A stretch of DNA of 64,000 nucleotides from Rhodobacteraceae bacterium NBU2976 (GTDB taxonomy: Bacteria; Pseudomonadota; Alphaproteobacteria; Rhodobacterales; Rhodobacteraceae), in NCBI GenBank assembly GCA_023630215.1, contig JALPRQ010000001.1:1798001-1862000 (forward strand), in the 5' to 3' direction. A program made the position numbers and the translations under genes. The stretch's first letter is position 1. The number at the start of each line of letters is the position of its first letter. Below the pieces are notes generated by a model. It was not told the DNA's origin. It saw only the letters and a list, made by a program, of their open reading frames with translations, and searched no databases. Below are positions 54,020 to 63,098 of the stretch, piece after piece.

Positions 54020-55900
54020 TTACCCGCCCGCGCGTACCGGTGCGCCTTGGTCCCAAACCTGCAAAGCCAGCCGCCCGTCGGGGGCTATGGCCGATGTGAC
54101 AACCCGATAACGATCACCGGCACGCGTGATGGCGATGCTTGGAGTGCTGTCAATGCGCGGGGAATGTTCGGAAGATTGGTGACGCTCACGCGTGAATATC
54201 CGATCATAACGTGGTGGTTCGCCATTGTCATCTTCGGCCACGGGCGGCGACCAAAGGCTAAGATTGATGCCACCTGTTAACGCATGGCGCGATGCAGTGA
54301 CGGCATAACGTGCCGACCCCAGCGCCAGCGTTTTGATATCGGGGCTATGAGACATGGATGGCCCATTGTCCCCGGTTTCTGCCAAACGGATGGGTCGGGT
54401 GGGATCCGACACGTCGAACGCTGTCAGCCGCAACCGATTGGTTTCAGCGTCACGCACTGCGGTTATGACAAGGGATCGGCTATCGCTGATCAAAGCAGTG
54501 ATAGCGGGCCTGCCTTCCATCGCGACATCTTCCAAATCACCCAAGCGCCGCACCTGTCGGCCCACATAGTCAGCGCTCCACAGAATAAGGCTCATTTTGC
54601 CTTCGCGGGTTCGCATGGCGGTTGCAATCGTGACTTGTGCAGGGTGTGTCCGTGTCGGACCAGACATGTGATCAACCGGTGCAATCAGGCAAGCGACGCC
54701 ATGATCGCTTATGGGGCCGTAAGTCTCTCCATCTCCCATGCGGGCAAAATCGTTTGTATCGCTAACCTGCACCAAAGCGACCTTCATTTTGCCAGACTTA
54801 CCCTTCATCACGACAACCATCCGTCCGCCCCCAACCGCGATAAGATCGGGATGCGAATACACATCGCCAAACAGGTCGCCGCTGTCGCCAACACGCGCAA
54901 TTTCCTCGGCATAGGTTTGATAGATGATCAGCTTCAGGCGTTTACTGCTTGTCCCACGCACGGCGGCGACAATACGCCCATCAGGCAGAGTGCACAGGCT
55001 AGGCGCAAAGCTTGTCGCGCCCGTTGCCGGTGATGATCCGCGCCGCCGCACAGAATTTGCATCGACCTCCATGATCGTGGGTATAATCCCCTCGCCATCG
55101 CGTGCGCGTAAAGCCGTGACCACCAAATCACCACGCCCCCCAGCAATGGCTGGTGTGGAAACCGGGCGATCCACCAAGGCGCCCGTGACGACTGTTGGTG
55201 CTTCGGCCAACAAGCGCCATGATCGATCGCGAAAATCAACATGACTGGGGGCATCGAGCCCGGAATCCGCCCAGACTTGCCACAAAAAATGTTGAAAGTT
55301 CGACGGATTTCGACGCGCACGCTTGGGGTCACGCCGCGCCAAATCCATTGCATCCGCACCACCATATACCGTACGACCATGCAGTGTCTGATCCGTCAGC
55401 CATTCGTGCAAAAGCTCGTGAATCAATACAACCGAGCGGTGCACCGCGTCCAACGAGCCATATAGCGGATAAAGGGCAAATTTTCGAGGCGACAAGAAAT
55501 ACCCCGAGTTGGAACCAACTCCTCCTTGTCCTTCGGGCGTGTTTTCCGGTGCCCGCATCTGCAGGGTAAGCACATCGTCACGTAAACGACGATGCGCTCG
55601 TTCCAAGCGACGATGCACTGCCTTCATATTGGCAATGCTTGATGTATTCCCGAAATAGGTCGGAGCCAGAGCATCCCGCCGCCATCTGTCGCGGATGCCA
55701 TTTCTGGTGTTTGCCTCTAAAATTGCGCGCAAATGGCGCAAACCGGTCGCGGCCAAGCGTTGAGCGCGGGAAATATCGCCAATTATCAAAAACTCGATAT
55801 TCGCTCGGGTAAGTGCGCCATAGTCGGCAAAGCTATTGCTTTCAAAAGACTCCTCAAACAAACGCGAACTTGTTTTCCAGTCAAATCTCGGATGTTTCAT
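54020..55900 (-). CDS. M35-like HELLH metallopeptidase fused to a beta-propeller-like repeat region
   Basis: A 626-residue protein I do not recognise as a named family member. Residues 1-120 are helical. HELLHEW (161-167) is a zinc-protease HExxH motif, and the following YGGADAMDLARRDPKRARR and NPSNFQHF recall the M35/aspzincin pattern (YG, A..LA, N..NF..F). The third-ligand Asp of that family aligns with Arg176; His174 or Asp170 could replace it. Residues 236-620 contain about seven repeats of some 50 residues, several ending R-x-GD (RVGDSGD, RMGDGET, RLGDLED), as in a beta-propeller. No signal peptide. It stands alone between sugar-acid genes and tRNA-Phe. Function unknown; M35 kinship is inference. 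Confidence 0.7.
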   Translation of the reverse strand: MKHPRFDWKTSSRLFEESFESNSFADYGALTRANIEFLIIGDISRAQRLAATGLRHLRAILEANTRNGIRDRWRRDALAPTYFGNTSSIANMKAVHRRLERAHRRLRDDVLTLQMRAPENTPEGQGGVGSNSGYFLSPRKFALYPLYGSLDAVHRSVVLIHELLHEWLTDQTLHGRTVYGGADAMDLARRDPKRARRNPSNFQHFLWQVWADSGLDAPSHVDFRDRSWRLLAEAPTVVTGALVDRPVSTPAIAGGRGDLVVTALRARDGEGIIPTIMEVDANSVRRRGSSPATGATSFAPSLCTLPDGRIVAAVRGTSSKRLKLIIYQTYAEEIARVGDSGDLFGDVYSHPDLIAVGGGRMVVVMKGKSGKMKVALVQVSDTNDFARMGDGETYGPISDHGVACLIAPVDHMSGPTRTHPAQVTIATAMRTREGKMSLILWSADYVGRQVRRLGDLEDVAMEGRPAITALISDSRSLVITAVRDAETNRLRLTAFDVSDPTRPIRLAETGDNGPSMSHSPDIKTLALGSARYAVTASRHALTGGINLSLWSPPVAEDDNGEPPRYDRIFTRERHQSSEHSPRIDSTPSIAITRAGDRYRVVTSAIAPDGRLALQVWDQGAPVRAGG

Positions 55901-56174
55901 CGGTCTCCAATCGGTATCCGGAACGACACACTGGTGACACAGGAAACACTGAAAATGGCCGTGTTATGACACCTTATTAGGCCATAAGTTGGTGAAGAAA
56001 GTAAAGGCGGAGCGGACGATTAGCCTACCAGTATTCGTCTGGTGACGACATTCTGAAAATAGTCGAAACACAAACTGTTCTTCCGATGCTTCACAGAACC
56101 TGTTTCGCCGCAGCTGCTTGATCTGAAAACCACCACAGGAAACAGAAAATCAGGTACAAAAATCGGTGAAATTG
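55901..56174. other. Upstream region of the peptidase/propeller gene, no gene seen
   Basis: No plausible coding frame or RNA gene is visible between the start of the peptidase/propeller gene and tRNA-Phe. The region is moderately AT-rich and should contain the promoter of that minus-strand gene. GTGTTATGACAC near 55963-55974 is the only short symmetric element seen. A 78-codon plus-strand frame (55733-55969) is a shadow of the gene and its leader. Confidence 0.4.
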
Positions 56175-56249
56175 TGGTGCCCGGGGGCGGATTTGAACCA
56201 CCGACACGAGGATTTTCAATCCACTGCTCTACCCCTGAGCTACCCGGGC
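56175..56249 (-). tRNA. tRNA-Phe (GAA)
   Basis: Reading the minus strand, GCCCGGGTAGCTCAGGGG begins a complete cloverleaf: acceptor stem GCCCGGG / CCCGGGC, D arm with AGCTCAGGGGTAGAGC, anticodon arm GGATTGAAAATCC with anticodon GAA, T arm with GGTTCAAATCC, and an encoded CCA end (TGG at 56175-56177 on the plus strand). It closely resembles the E. coli tRNA-Phe. It lies downstream of yacG on the same strand. Confidence 0.96.
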
Positions 56250-56383
56250 ATGGGTTAGGCTAATCGCCTTGGGTTCGCGCGTTTTAGGGGAGTTGTCAAA
56301 GACTGTCCAGAGGGTTTTTTCGAGAAATCCCGGCATTTAATGGCTTGGACTGTCGGACGTAATAGTAATCCCGTTTCGTCACC

Positions 56384-56566
56384 TTAATGACGTGTATCGT
56401 CAGAGCCGATATCTGTGAATTCGGCGTCATCTGGAATGTCGTCCTCGGCGGCAGGAATGGCATAGGCACCCGTCATCCATTTGCCAAGATCAATATCGGC
56501 GCACCGCTTGGAGCAAAAGGGGCGGAAGCGGGTATCGGTTTTTTTCTGGCAGATGGGACAGTTCAT
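56384..56566 (-). CDS. yacG: DNA gyrase inhibitor YacG
   Basis: A 60-residue zinc protein that binds and inhibits DNA gyrase in E. coli. The four zinc cysteines are Cys3, Cys6, Cys18 and Cys22 (NCPICQKKT and RPFCSKRCADIDLGKW), the hallmark of YacG, with an acidic C-terminal tail. It overlaps the ribonuclease gene by 4 bases and closes the cluster that starts at murA. Confidence 0.92.
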   Translation of the reverse strand: MNCPICQKKTDTRFRPFCSKRCADIDLGKWMTGAYAIPAAEDDIPDDAEFTDIGSDDTRH

Positions 56567-57588
56567 TTCAGGCGGCTCAGGGGATAGCGATCTCGTTTAC
56601 GTTGCAGCTCCAGATTACCCAAAGGTGTCCAACCTGCAATGATCGTTTCGACCCCATCGCGTTTCAAGGCTGATTTCAAGGTATTTTCGATCTGAACGCG
56701 GTCACGTTTGCTGGAGGGCGCGAAATCGATGATCACTTGCCCCCCCAATCCGCGAAGCTTCAATTGGCGCGAGATTTCATGAATCGCTGACAGGTTCGTT
56801 TTCAACGCCACAGCAGGAGACGTGTCACCACCCGTATTCACGTCAATCGCCACCAAGGCCGCCGTAGGTTCAATCGACAGACTGCCGCCATTTGCCAACT
56901 CAACATGCGCTTGGGTCAGTTTATCAATCTCGTCCAGAACTCCGAAATCGGCAAGCGCTCCGGCGTGCTCGACGATTTGATCAACGTCCTCCCACTCGCG
57001 CCAGGCGCGTTCCATGGCGCTTGGGGCATCCATTAGCAATTCGGGACCCTGCCCCGTTGCCTCGGTCATGACTTGTCGAGAGAGGTTAAGAACCTGTGTG
57101 ATATCGGCGCGTATCTGATCCTCATCAACCCTGGATGCTGCAGACCGCAAAATCAGACCTTCGGGTCCGCCGTCCATGACATCATGTGCGATTTCCAGCA
57201 GGCGGTCATGCTCTGCCTCGTCGCGGATCGACCGGGCGACATTAATCCCCGGTGCGTCAGGCGTGATAATCGAAAATCTGTTCTTGAACAGGATTTTACG
57301 GGAAACCGGGCTGGCCTTGCGCCCATCAGCAAAAGTCGACACCTGCACCAAAATTTGGGATCCGGGGCTAAGCCCTTTTGGATCCTTCAAAAATCCGTTC
57401 TGACCATCGGTAAGTTTCACGATCGCGCCGCCCATCCCCTTGATAGGGCGATCGACAACTGCGCGGTAGATCGCTTCCGGTCGCGGGCTAAGATCGTCTT
57501 CGGGAGGGTCAAACATCAAGTCCATGATGCGCCCGTTCACCAGCAACGCCGCCATACCCTTGTCCAGAACCGCGACTTTACCTTTCAT
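56563..57588 (-). CDS. rng: Ribonuclease E/G family endoribonuclease
   Basis: A 341-residue protein, shorter than E. coli RNase G (about 490). The N-terminal S1-like region ([17 protein letters not shown]) is followed by the RNase E/G catalytic core, with [24 protein letters not shown] providing the Mg-binding Asp pair, and [23 protein letters not shown] 57588 (MKGKVAVLD) overlaps the maf gene by 11 bases; ATG 57618 would overlap more. It probably processes rRNA or mRNA. The usual zinc-link CPxC and a C-terminal scaffold are not seen, so it is a compact form. Confidence 0.85.
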   Translation of the reverse strand: MKGKVAVLDKGMAALLVNGRIMDLMFDPPEDDLSPRPEAIYRAVVDRPIKGMGGAIVKLTDGQNGFLKDPKGLSPGSQILVQVSTFADGRKASPVSRKILFKNRFSIITPDAPGINVARSIRDEAEHDRLLEIAHDVMDGGPEGLILRSAASRVDEDQIRADITQVLNLSRQVMTEATGQGPELLMDAPSAMERAWREWEDVDQIVEHAGALADFGVLDEIDKLTQAHVELANGGSLSIEPTAALVAIDVNTGGDTSPAVALKTNLSAIHEISRQLKLRGLGGQVIIDFAPSSKRDRVQIENTLKSALKRDGVETIIAGWTPLGNLELQRKRDRYPLSRLK

Positions 57589-58165
57589 TTTTGCCCCCTT
57601 GGAACACGGGATAGCCAAGGCCGCTTAAAAGATTGGCGGTTTCAGCCAAGGGTAACCCGACAACATTGCTATACGAACCGTTGATCCACGGAATGAACGC
57701 TGCGGCCAAACCCTGAATGGCGTAACCGCCCGCTTTCCCCTGCCATTCTTTTGACGCCAGATAGGTTTCCATTTCCAGATCGGAAAGTCGTTTAAAACTA
57801 ACTTGTGTTTCAACAAGCCGCGAGCGTTGCTGCTCGCCATAACGCACAGTGACACCGGTAATGACCCGGTGACGTCGCCCAGACAGCAACCTTAAAAAGG
57901 TTTCGGCTTCGGTGATGTTCGCGGGCTTTCCAAGAATGCGCCGCCCTGCCGCGACAACAGTATCAGCCGTCAACAGAATCTCGTCAGGTGCGCAGGCATG
58001 CGCATCCGATTTTTCTATAGACAAACGTTTTGCATAGACCCGCGGCAGCTCTCCCGCCAAGGGAGTCTCGTCGATATCCGCAGGTTTAATGTGATCCGGC
58101 GTTACGCCGATCTGCGCCAACAATTCGCGTCGGCGTGGGCTGGATGACCCAAGAATCAGCCGCAC
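57578..58165 (-). CDS. maf: Maf-family nucleoside triphosphate pyrophosphatase
   Basis: Hydrolyses non-canonical or certain canonical NTPs to NMPs and pyrophosphate. The 195 residues begin [20 protein letters not shown], the Maf phosphate-binding signature S-S-x-R-R, and contain [18 protein letters not shown] and FRVITGVTV-like HRVITGVTV, the expected conserved blocks. It directly follows infA (stop and start adjacent) and overlaps the RNase E/G gene. Exact base specificity is unknown. Confidence 0.92.
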   Translation of the reverse strand: MRLILGSSSPRRRELLAQIGVTPDHIKPADIDETPLAGELPRVYAKRLSIEKSDAHACAPDEILLTADTVVAAGRRILGKPANITEAETFLRLLSGRRHRVITGVTVRYGEQQRSRLVETQVSFKRLSDLEMETYLASKEWQGKAGGYAIQGLAAAFIPWINGSYSNVVGLPLAETANLLSGLGYPVFQGGKNER

Positions 58166-58384
58166 TTAACGGAAACGATAGTTGATACGCCCTTTGGTCA
58201 GGTCATAAGGCGTCATTTCGACCTGGACCTTGTCACCTGCCAGAACCCGGATACGGTTCTTGCGCAGCTTGCCTGCTGTATGGGCGATGATCGTATGACC
58301 ATTTTCAAGCTCCACCCGAAATGTCGCATTCGGCAGAAGCTCGGTCACGACACCTGGGAATTCTAGAAGCTCTTCCTTAGCCAT
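58166..58384 (-). CDS. infA: Translation initiation factor IF-1
   Basis: A 72-residue OB-fold protein, full length, that binds the ribosomal A site during initiation. It starts [20 protein letters not shown] and ends [11 protein letters not shown], both nearly invariant in alphaproteobacterial IF-1. ATG 58384 has a GGAG site; the open frame upstream to 58450 is not conserved-looking. It lies about 100 bases after the phosphatase gene and immediately before maf. Confidence 0.97.
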   Translation of the reverse strand: MAKEELLEFPGVVTELLPNATFRVELENGHTIIAHTAGKLRKNRIRVLAGDKVQVEMTPYDLTKGRINYRFR

Positions 58385-58483
58385 GTTTTCTCCGATCTTG
58401 TTACGTTCACGCATCAGACCTGCCAACGCGCGTCGCATAAATGGGGCCAAAAGCGCGGAAACACAAGGGCAAAGGCGAAAAGC

Positions 58484-58939
58484 TCAGGGGTTTTTGGTCG
58501 GCGTTCCAAAACGTGCGATGATCCGTTCCGAGATCTGATCACGTATGGCGCGATATGCCGCCAGCTTATCCTCGCGGGTTTCGCCTGTCGCCGATGGGTC
58601 TTCGGTTGGCCAGAACTCCACCTGAATATCAAACCCTTTGGTTTCTGATCGTGCAATATCATAACTGACCCGGGACATCGCGATGATCAGGTCATAACTG
58701 TCAATCGGATCACCCCAATCGCGCATGTCGTCAAACGATCTGGTCTTGTGTTTTTCCAGCGCCACACCGATCTCGTCACACACGGCTATTGCAAAACCGT
58801 CTATCTCTTGGTCGCGAATTGCCCCTGCGGATTGAACATAAATTTCCTTGCCGTAATAGTCCTTCATTATGCCTTCGGCCATCGGAGAGCGGACGGCATT
58901 GTGATCACAGGTAAACAGAACCGATTTAATCTTGCCCAT
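58484..58939 (-). CDS. Low-molecular-weight phosphotyrosine phosphatase-like protein
   Basis: A 151-residue protein with the P-loop LFTCDHNAVRSPMAEG (Cys11 to Arg17), matching C-x5-R-S of low-molecular-weight phosphatases and arsenate reductases. The usual GN-x-C pattern is replaced by DHNAV, so the second active-site cysteine is missing. The general-acid region is WPTEDPSATGET (DP pair). It starts one base after the UPF0262 stop, in the conserved murA-hisD-infA cluster. Whether it acts on protein tyrosine or another substrate is unknown. Confidence 0.85.
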   Translation of the reverse strand: MGKIKSVLFTCDHNAVRSPMAEGIMKDYYGKEIYVQSAGAIRDQEIDGFAIAVCDEIGVALEKHKTRSFDDMRDWGDPIDSYDLIIAMSRVSYDIARSETKGFDIQVEFWPTEDPSATGETREDKLAAYRAIRDQISERIIARFGTPTKNP

Positions 58940-58940
58940 G

Positions 58941-59417
58941 CTACCCCTTGAAGTGCAAAGCTGCGACCAGAGTGAACAGGCGGCGCGCCGTATCCATGTC
59001 GGTGGCGACTTTACCGCGCAATCGTTCCAGCAGGATGCGCGCCCCTTCGTTATGAATTCCCCGCCGCCCCATATCGATCGCTTCAATCTGTGCGGGCGGC
59101 AATGATTTTACCGCAGAATAATAGCTGTCACAAATCTGAAAATAATCTTTGATTACCTGTCGAAACGTGCTGAGCGACAAATGGAAAGCATGAACCGGAT
59201 CCCCGGCTTCGTTATGAACGTCAAAGACAAGGCGGCCATCATGGATGGACAGGTTTAGCCTATAGGGACCGTGTGCTTCCTCGATACCAATAACACCAAA
59301 CCGGTTGTCCTCGAGCAAATCGAAGATCGCAACGGCCCGTTCCTGCGCGATAATATCCGCAGATTTTGGCAATCCGGTATCGTCCAGTTTGATATCGATC
59401 AGGCGATCAGTGTTCAT
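58941..59417 (-). CDS. UPF0262 family protein
   Basis: A 158-residue protein of unknown function, recognised as the UPF0262 family by its content and by its fixed place between hisD and a tyrosine phosphatase gene in Rhodobacterales. It is polar, predicted soluble, with the central block GIEEAHGPYRLNLSIHDGRLVFDV and a helical C-terminal half. ATG 59417 lies inside the end of hisD (11-base overlap), so the two are coupled. The longer frame to 59501 is a shadow of hisD. Confidence 0.85.
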   Translation of the reverse strand: MNTDRLIDIKLDDTGLPKSADIIAQERAVAIFDLLEDNRFGVIGIEEAHGPYRLNLSIHDGRLVFDVHNEAGDPVHAFHLSLSTFRQVIKDYFQICDSYYSAVKSLPPAQIEAIDMGRRGIHNEGARILLERLRGKVATDMDTARRLFTLVAALHFKG

Positions 59418-60711
59418 TGATCTGATCCAGCCGCGCACGCACAGACAGCCCATGTGCTTCCAAACGCTCGGCGATGGCCAGACGCTCGGCCGCGGGACCA
59501 ATCGCCTTCAGGGCTGCTGGGGTCATTTTGGCCAAGGTTGTGCGTTTCATGAAGTCAAGAACCGACAATCCGCTTGAAAACCTTGCCGAGCGCGCCGTTG
59601 GCAGGACGTGATTTGGGCCACCAATATAATCGCCAATCGCTTCTGGCGTCCAAGCCCCCAGGAAAATCGCGCCGGCATGTCGGACGGTCTCGCTGATATG
59701 TTCGGGATCAGCAGTGCAAATTTCCAGATGTTCTGGCGCTATTTTATTTGTTAAATCAACAGCTTCCGAAAGGTTTCTGACCTTAATAACCGCGCCGAAT
59801 TTATCCCAGCTTTTGCCAGCGATCTCGCGTCTTTCCAGCGTTTCTAACCGCTTGTCGACAGCAGCCGCGACCGCGCCACTAAGCGCTGCATCATCCGTAA
59901 TCAGTATGGATTGCGCGGATTCGTCATGTTCGGCCTGACTAAGCAAATCAATGGCCAACCAGTCGGGATTGTTCTCCTTGTCGGCAATGATCAGGATTTC
60001 CGATGGACCAGCAATCATGTCGATCCCCACCTGACCAAAAACACGGCGCTTGGCGGCAGCAACATAGGCGTTACCCGGACCGGTGATTTTGTCGACCCGG
60101 GGAATGCTGGCGGTCCCATACGCCATCGCAGCGATTGCTTGCGCCCCCCCGATGCGGAAAATCCGGCGCACACCAGACAAACGCGCCGCCAGCAAGACCA
60201 AAGGGTTAACGACCCCATCGGGCGTCGGGACACAAATGATCAGGTCGCGCACTCCAGCAACCGCAGCCGGGATAGCATTCATTAGGACTGACGATGGATA
60301 GTTTGCCAAGCCACCCGGAACATAAAGCCCAGCAGCATCAACTGCCGTCCAGCGCCAACCAAGCATCGCACCATTTTCGTCCTGCCAAGATTTGTCATCT
60401 GGCAATTGTCGCACGTGATAGTCGCGAATACGCTGCGCGGCGAGCTCTATCGCTTCGCGTTCCGCCGATGACACCTTGGCAATCGCGTCGTCGATTTCTG
60501 CATCGGAAAATGCCAACGTTTCAGGCGTCAGCGTCAAACGATCAAACTGCGCGGTCATGTCAATAATAGCGTCATCACCACGTTTCTGCACATCCGCGAT
60601 TATTGACGCGACCGTTTCGTCAACATCAACATCAGCCTCGCGCTTTGCCCCAAGAAATGACTGGAACAGGCGCTCGAAATCGTCGTCTTCTGTGTCAAGG
60701 AACTGGGGCAT
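59407..60711 (-). CDS. hisD: Histidinol dehydrogenase
   Basis: Zinc enzyme for the last two steps of histidine synthesis, L-histidinol to L-histidine with NAD. The 434 residues include ITGPGNAYVAAAKRRVFGQVGIDMIAGPSEILIIAD, the family signature, and the zinc/catalytic blocks LSQAEHDESAQSILIT and NKIAPEHLEICTADPE. The length is standard. It is not in a his operon here but between DUF2948 and UPF0262, as in other Rhodobacterales. Confidence 0.96.
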   Translation of the reverse strand: MPQFLDTEDDDFERLFQSFLGAKREADVDVDETVASIIADVQKRGDDAIIDMTAQFDRLTLTPETLAFSDAEIDDAIAKVSSAEREAIELAAQRIRDYHVRQLPDDKSWQDENGAMLGWRWTAVDAAGLYVPGGLANYPSSVLMNAIPAAVAGVRDLIICVPTPDGVVNPLVLLAARLSGVRRIFRIGGAQAIAAMAYGTASIPRVDKITGPGNAYVAAAKRRVFGQVGIDMIAGPSEILIIADKENNPDWLAIDLLSQAEHDESAQSILITDDAALSGAVAAAVDKRLETLERREIAGKSWDKFGAVIKVRNLSEAVDLTNKIAPEHLEICTADPEHISETVRHAGAIFLGAWTPEAIGDYIGGPNHVLPTARSARFSSGLSVLDFMKRTTLAKMTPAALKAIGPAAERLAIAERLEAHGLSVRARLDQINEH

Positions 60712-60714
60712 GAC

Positions 60715-61194
60715 TTATTCGTCCGGATGTTGGGGGGCGTGACTTGCACGTGCGATATAGGGGCGCGAAACATCAGCCAGTTTAACCTCCAGACATTCCA
60801 CTGACAGTGCGATCACACCATCCCCTGCAAGTGTCAACAACACTTGCCCCGCGCCATCTTTGCCCGGCGCAAACGAAAGAGACAACAATTCAAAAACCAG
60901 CTCTTTGTCTTTGGAATCAATCCCTTGTGACGTGACTTTCAGACAGTTTTCAACTGTCAGCATCGACTGCACGCGTTCAAAAGGGCGCGCGGCGCGATTG
61001 GCCGCCTCCGCGTCTTCCCACCGGAACCGATTCAAAAGCGCTGCAAATCGACGGTGGCGTGGCATCCACGATATTTCGGAATTCTGCCCGACCGCATCCT
61101 GCAAAAACGTTGAAATCACCTGAAGGTCTTCAGGGGATTCCGCCATCAGGCGAAGCGGTTTTTCGGCGCCATCTTCAAAGCTTGCGTCTGTCAT
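60715..61194 (-). CDS. DUF2948 family protein
   Basis: A 159-residue soluble protein of unknown function. The stretches [37 protein letters not shown] and [20 protein letters not shown] are the conserved blocks of the DUF2948 group found next to murA in alphaproteobacteria. It overlaps murA by 4 bases and precedes hisD by 3 bases, so it is part of the same transcription unit. Confidence 0.85.
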   Translation of the reverse strand: MTDASFEDGAEKPLRLMAESPEDLQVISTFLQDAVGQNSEISWMPRHRRFAALLNRFRWEDAEAANRAARPFERVQSMLTVENCLKVTSQGIDSKDKELVFELLSLSFAPGKDGAGQVLLTLAGDGVIALSVECLEVKLADVSRPYIARASHAPQHPDE

Positions 61195-62462
61195 TGGTTC
61201 TCCGGAACCCGTTCGATATTTGCCCCTACTCCGGAAAGCTTGCGCACAACATGTTCGTACCCACGATCCAGATGATATACGCGGCTTACCACGGTTTCCC
61301 CCTCGGCGGCCAGTCCCGCAAGGATAAGGCTGATTGACGCACGCAGATCGGTCGCCATAACCGGCGCCCCTTTCAGCTTTGATACGCCATGAACGGTTGC
61401 GGTTCCCCCGTGAACTTCGATGTTCGCGCCCATACGCTGCAGCTCGGGTGCGTGCATGAACCGGTTCTCGAATATCCGTTCTTCCAGCACCGATGTTCCA
61501 TCCGCCAAAGTCAGCAATGCCATCATCTGCGCTTGCAAATCTGTGGGGAACCCGGGATGCACTTCTGTAACAACATCAACGGGTTGTATACGCTCGGAAA
61601 CACGTTTCACGCGCAATCCCGTATCCGTCTGCGTAATTTCTGCCCCGGCCGCTTCCAGCTTCTGGCTAAAGGATTCCACAAGGTCGCGCCGTCCGCCCAA
61701 CAGCTCGACCTCGCCATTGGTGATCATCGGCGCAATCATGTATGTGCCCAACTCAATCCGGTCCGTGACAACTTGATGCGTTGCACCATGCAGCTTGTCC
61801 ACACCTTCGATGGTCAGGGTTTCGGTCCCCTCTCCCTCGATATTGGCCCCCATTGCGCGCAAACATTTTGCCAGATCGACGATTTCCGGCTCGCGCGCGA
61901 CGTTTTTCAGCACGGTTGTGCCTTTGGCCAGCGTTGCCGCCATCAACAGATTCTCGGTTGCGCCTACGGATGCAAAGGGCATCGTATATACTGCCCCTTT
62001 CAACCCCCCGGTTGCCTTGGCATGAACATATCCGTCGCGCAAATCCAGCTCGGCACCCAGCGCTTCCAGTCCGGTCAAATGGATATCCACCGGACGCGCA
62101 CCAATCGCGCACCCGCCGGGCAAGGACACAACCGCTTCGCCATCACGTGCCAGCATCGGTCCCAACACAAGGATGGACGCCCGCATCTTGCGTACAATGT
62201 CATAGTCCGCCTTGTGATTGGATATCCGTTCCGTCCCAATCGCCAGCACTCGTCCGCCTTGCAGACTGGCCACTTCACACCCAAGCGATTCCAGCAACTG
62301 CGTCATGGTGCGGATATCTGACAGGCTTGGCGCATTGGTTAGCGTCAGCGGTTCTTCGGACAATAATGCCGCCGGCATCAGTGTCAGACAGGCGTTCTTT
62401 GCCCCCGAAATCGGTATCTGCCCGTTCAGACCAGTTCCGCCTTTGACGATGATTTTATCCAT
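61191..62462 (-). CDS. murA: UDP-N-acetylglucosamine 1-carboxyvinyltransferase
   Basis: First committed enzyme of peptidoglycan synthesis; transfers enolpyruvate from PEP to UDP-GlcNAc. The 423-residue protein has Lys22 in [13 protein letters not shown] and the active-site Cys118 in [16 protein letters not shown], where fosfomycin reacts. The C-terminal blocks [15 protein letters not shown] and [13 protein letters not shown] are standard. It heads the cluster murA-DUF2948-hisD-UPF0262-phosphatase-infA-maf-rng-yacG. Confidence 0.97.
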   Translation of the reverse strand: MDKIIVKGGTGLNGQIPISGAKNACLTLMPAALLSEEPLTLTNAPSLSDIRTMTQLLESLGCEVASLQGGRVLAIGTERISNHKADYDIVRKMRASILVLGPMLARDGEAVVSLPGGCAIGARPVDIHLTGLEALGAELDLRDGYVHAKATGGLKGAVYTMPFASVGATENLLMAATLAKGTTVLKNVAREPEIVDLAKCLRAMGANIEGEGTETLTIEGVDKLHGATHQVVTDRIELGTYMIAPMITNGEVELLGGRRDLVESFSQKLEAAGAEITQTDTGLRVKRVSERIQPVDVVTEVHPGFPTDLQAQMMALLTLADGTSVLEERIFENRFMHAPELQRMGANIEVHGGTATVHGVSKLKGAPVMATDLRASISLILAGLAAEGETVVSRVYHLDRGYEHVVRKLSGVGANIERVPENQ

Positions 62463-62515
62463 GCCGCTGCCCTTTTAATCTTTCCCAGCCTTTTACGCAG
62501 GCTTCAACGATCGGT

Positions 62516-62680
62516 CTAGTCCGAGTTTGAGGAGTTTTTGGGCAGATTGTCCGAAGTTTTGCGCGCTTTGGCCTGCGACTTCCGGCGTTTCAGATTTGCA
62601 CGCAGGTTTTCACGAAGGCGAGCAGCGCGCTCTTCCTGTTCTTTCGATCTTGATGTCGTCTGGTCGTTTCGTTTGGTCAT
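62516..62680 (-). CDS. Small highly basic hypothetical protein
   Basis: A 54-residue protein rich in Lys, Arg and Glu (KEQEERAARLRENLRANLKRRKSQAKARK), predicted to be one long helix. The longer open frame (to 62752) would run into the tRNA-Thr promoter, so I chose ATG 62680 (MTKRNDQTTS), although its ribosome site is weak. It lies 53 bases upstream of murA on the same strand. A similar small basic gene often precedes murA in Rhodobacteraceae as far as I recall. Function unknown. Confidence 0.6.
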   Translation of the reverse strand: MTKRNDQTTSRSKEQEERAARLRENLRANLKRRKSQAKARKTSDNLPKNSSNSD

Positions 62681-62724
62681 GAACAGGGCTATATAATTAG
62701 ATTTGATTTCCGTCCAGTTACCCC

Positions 62725-62752
62725 TTGCAATCGTCGGATTTTCCGATATCAA
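62725..62752 (+). promoter_or_regulatory. Probable promoter of tRNA-Thr
   Basis: TTGCAA (62725-62730) and TATCAA (62747-62752) are separated by 16 bases, close to sigma-70 consensus spacing. The tRNA begins 10 bases later, which leaves a very short leader. Confidence 0.45.
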
Positions 62753-62762
62753 GCGCGCTGTC

Positions 62763-62837
<75 letters not shown>

Positions 62838-63098
62838 TCACCAGCATGTTCTCCTTTTTCATCGCCTTGCCGCGATTGACTGGTTCAATCGCCAATTTGT
62901 CGGGCGGTTGATACAATCGGAAACGAAACGTTTTTCACTTCTGATCATCCCTTCTGCCAACGTTTCAAAATGACTCACGTGCGAACTTGGCATATCCAAC
63001 AGGAGCGCGAGCTCAATTTATGCCAGCGCTCACATCACAATCGAAGGGAAGATCGGTCTGATCTCGCTTTTCCCTCAGGATTTGGCGATATCTTTACA
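62838..63098. other. Spacer after tRNA-Thr, no gene seen
   Basis: The gap of 261 bases has no convincing gene. CTTTTTC follows the tRNA by about 20 bases and may help end its transcript. CGATTGA / TCAATCG (about 62874-62892) is a 7-bp inverted repeat with a 5-base loop. The 231-codon plus-strand frame starting at 62970 is a shadow of the SRAP gene. Confidence 0.4.

Noticed and set aside
53890-54110. Open plus-strand frame after the RraA-like gene
   Set aside because: It has no start codon, no recognised sequence, and its second half is antisense to the peptidase/propeller gene.
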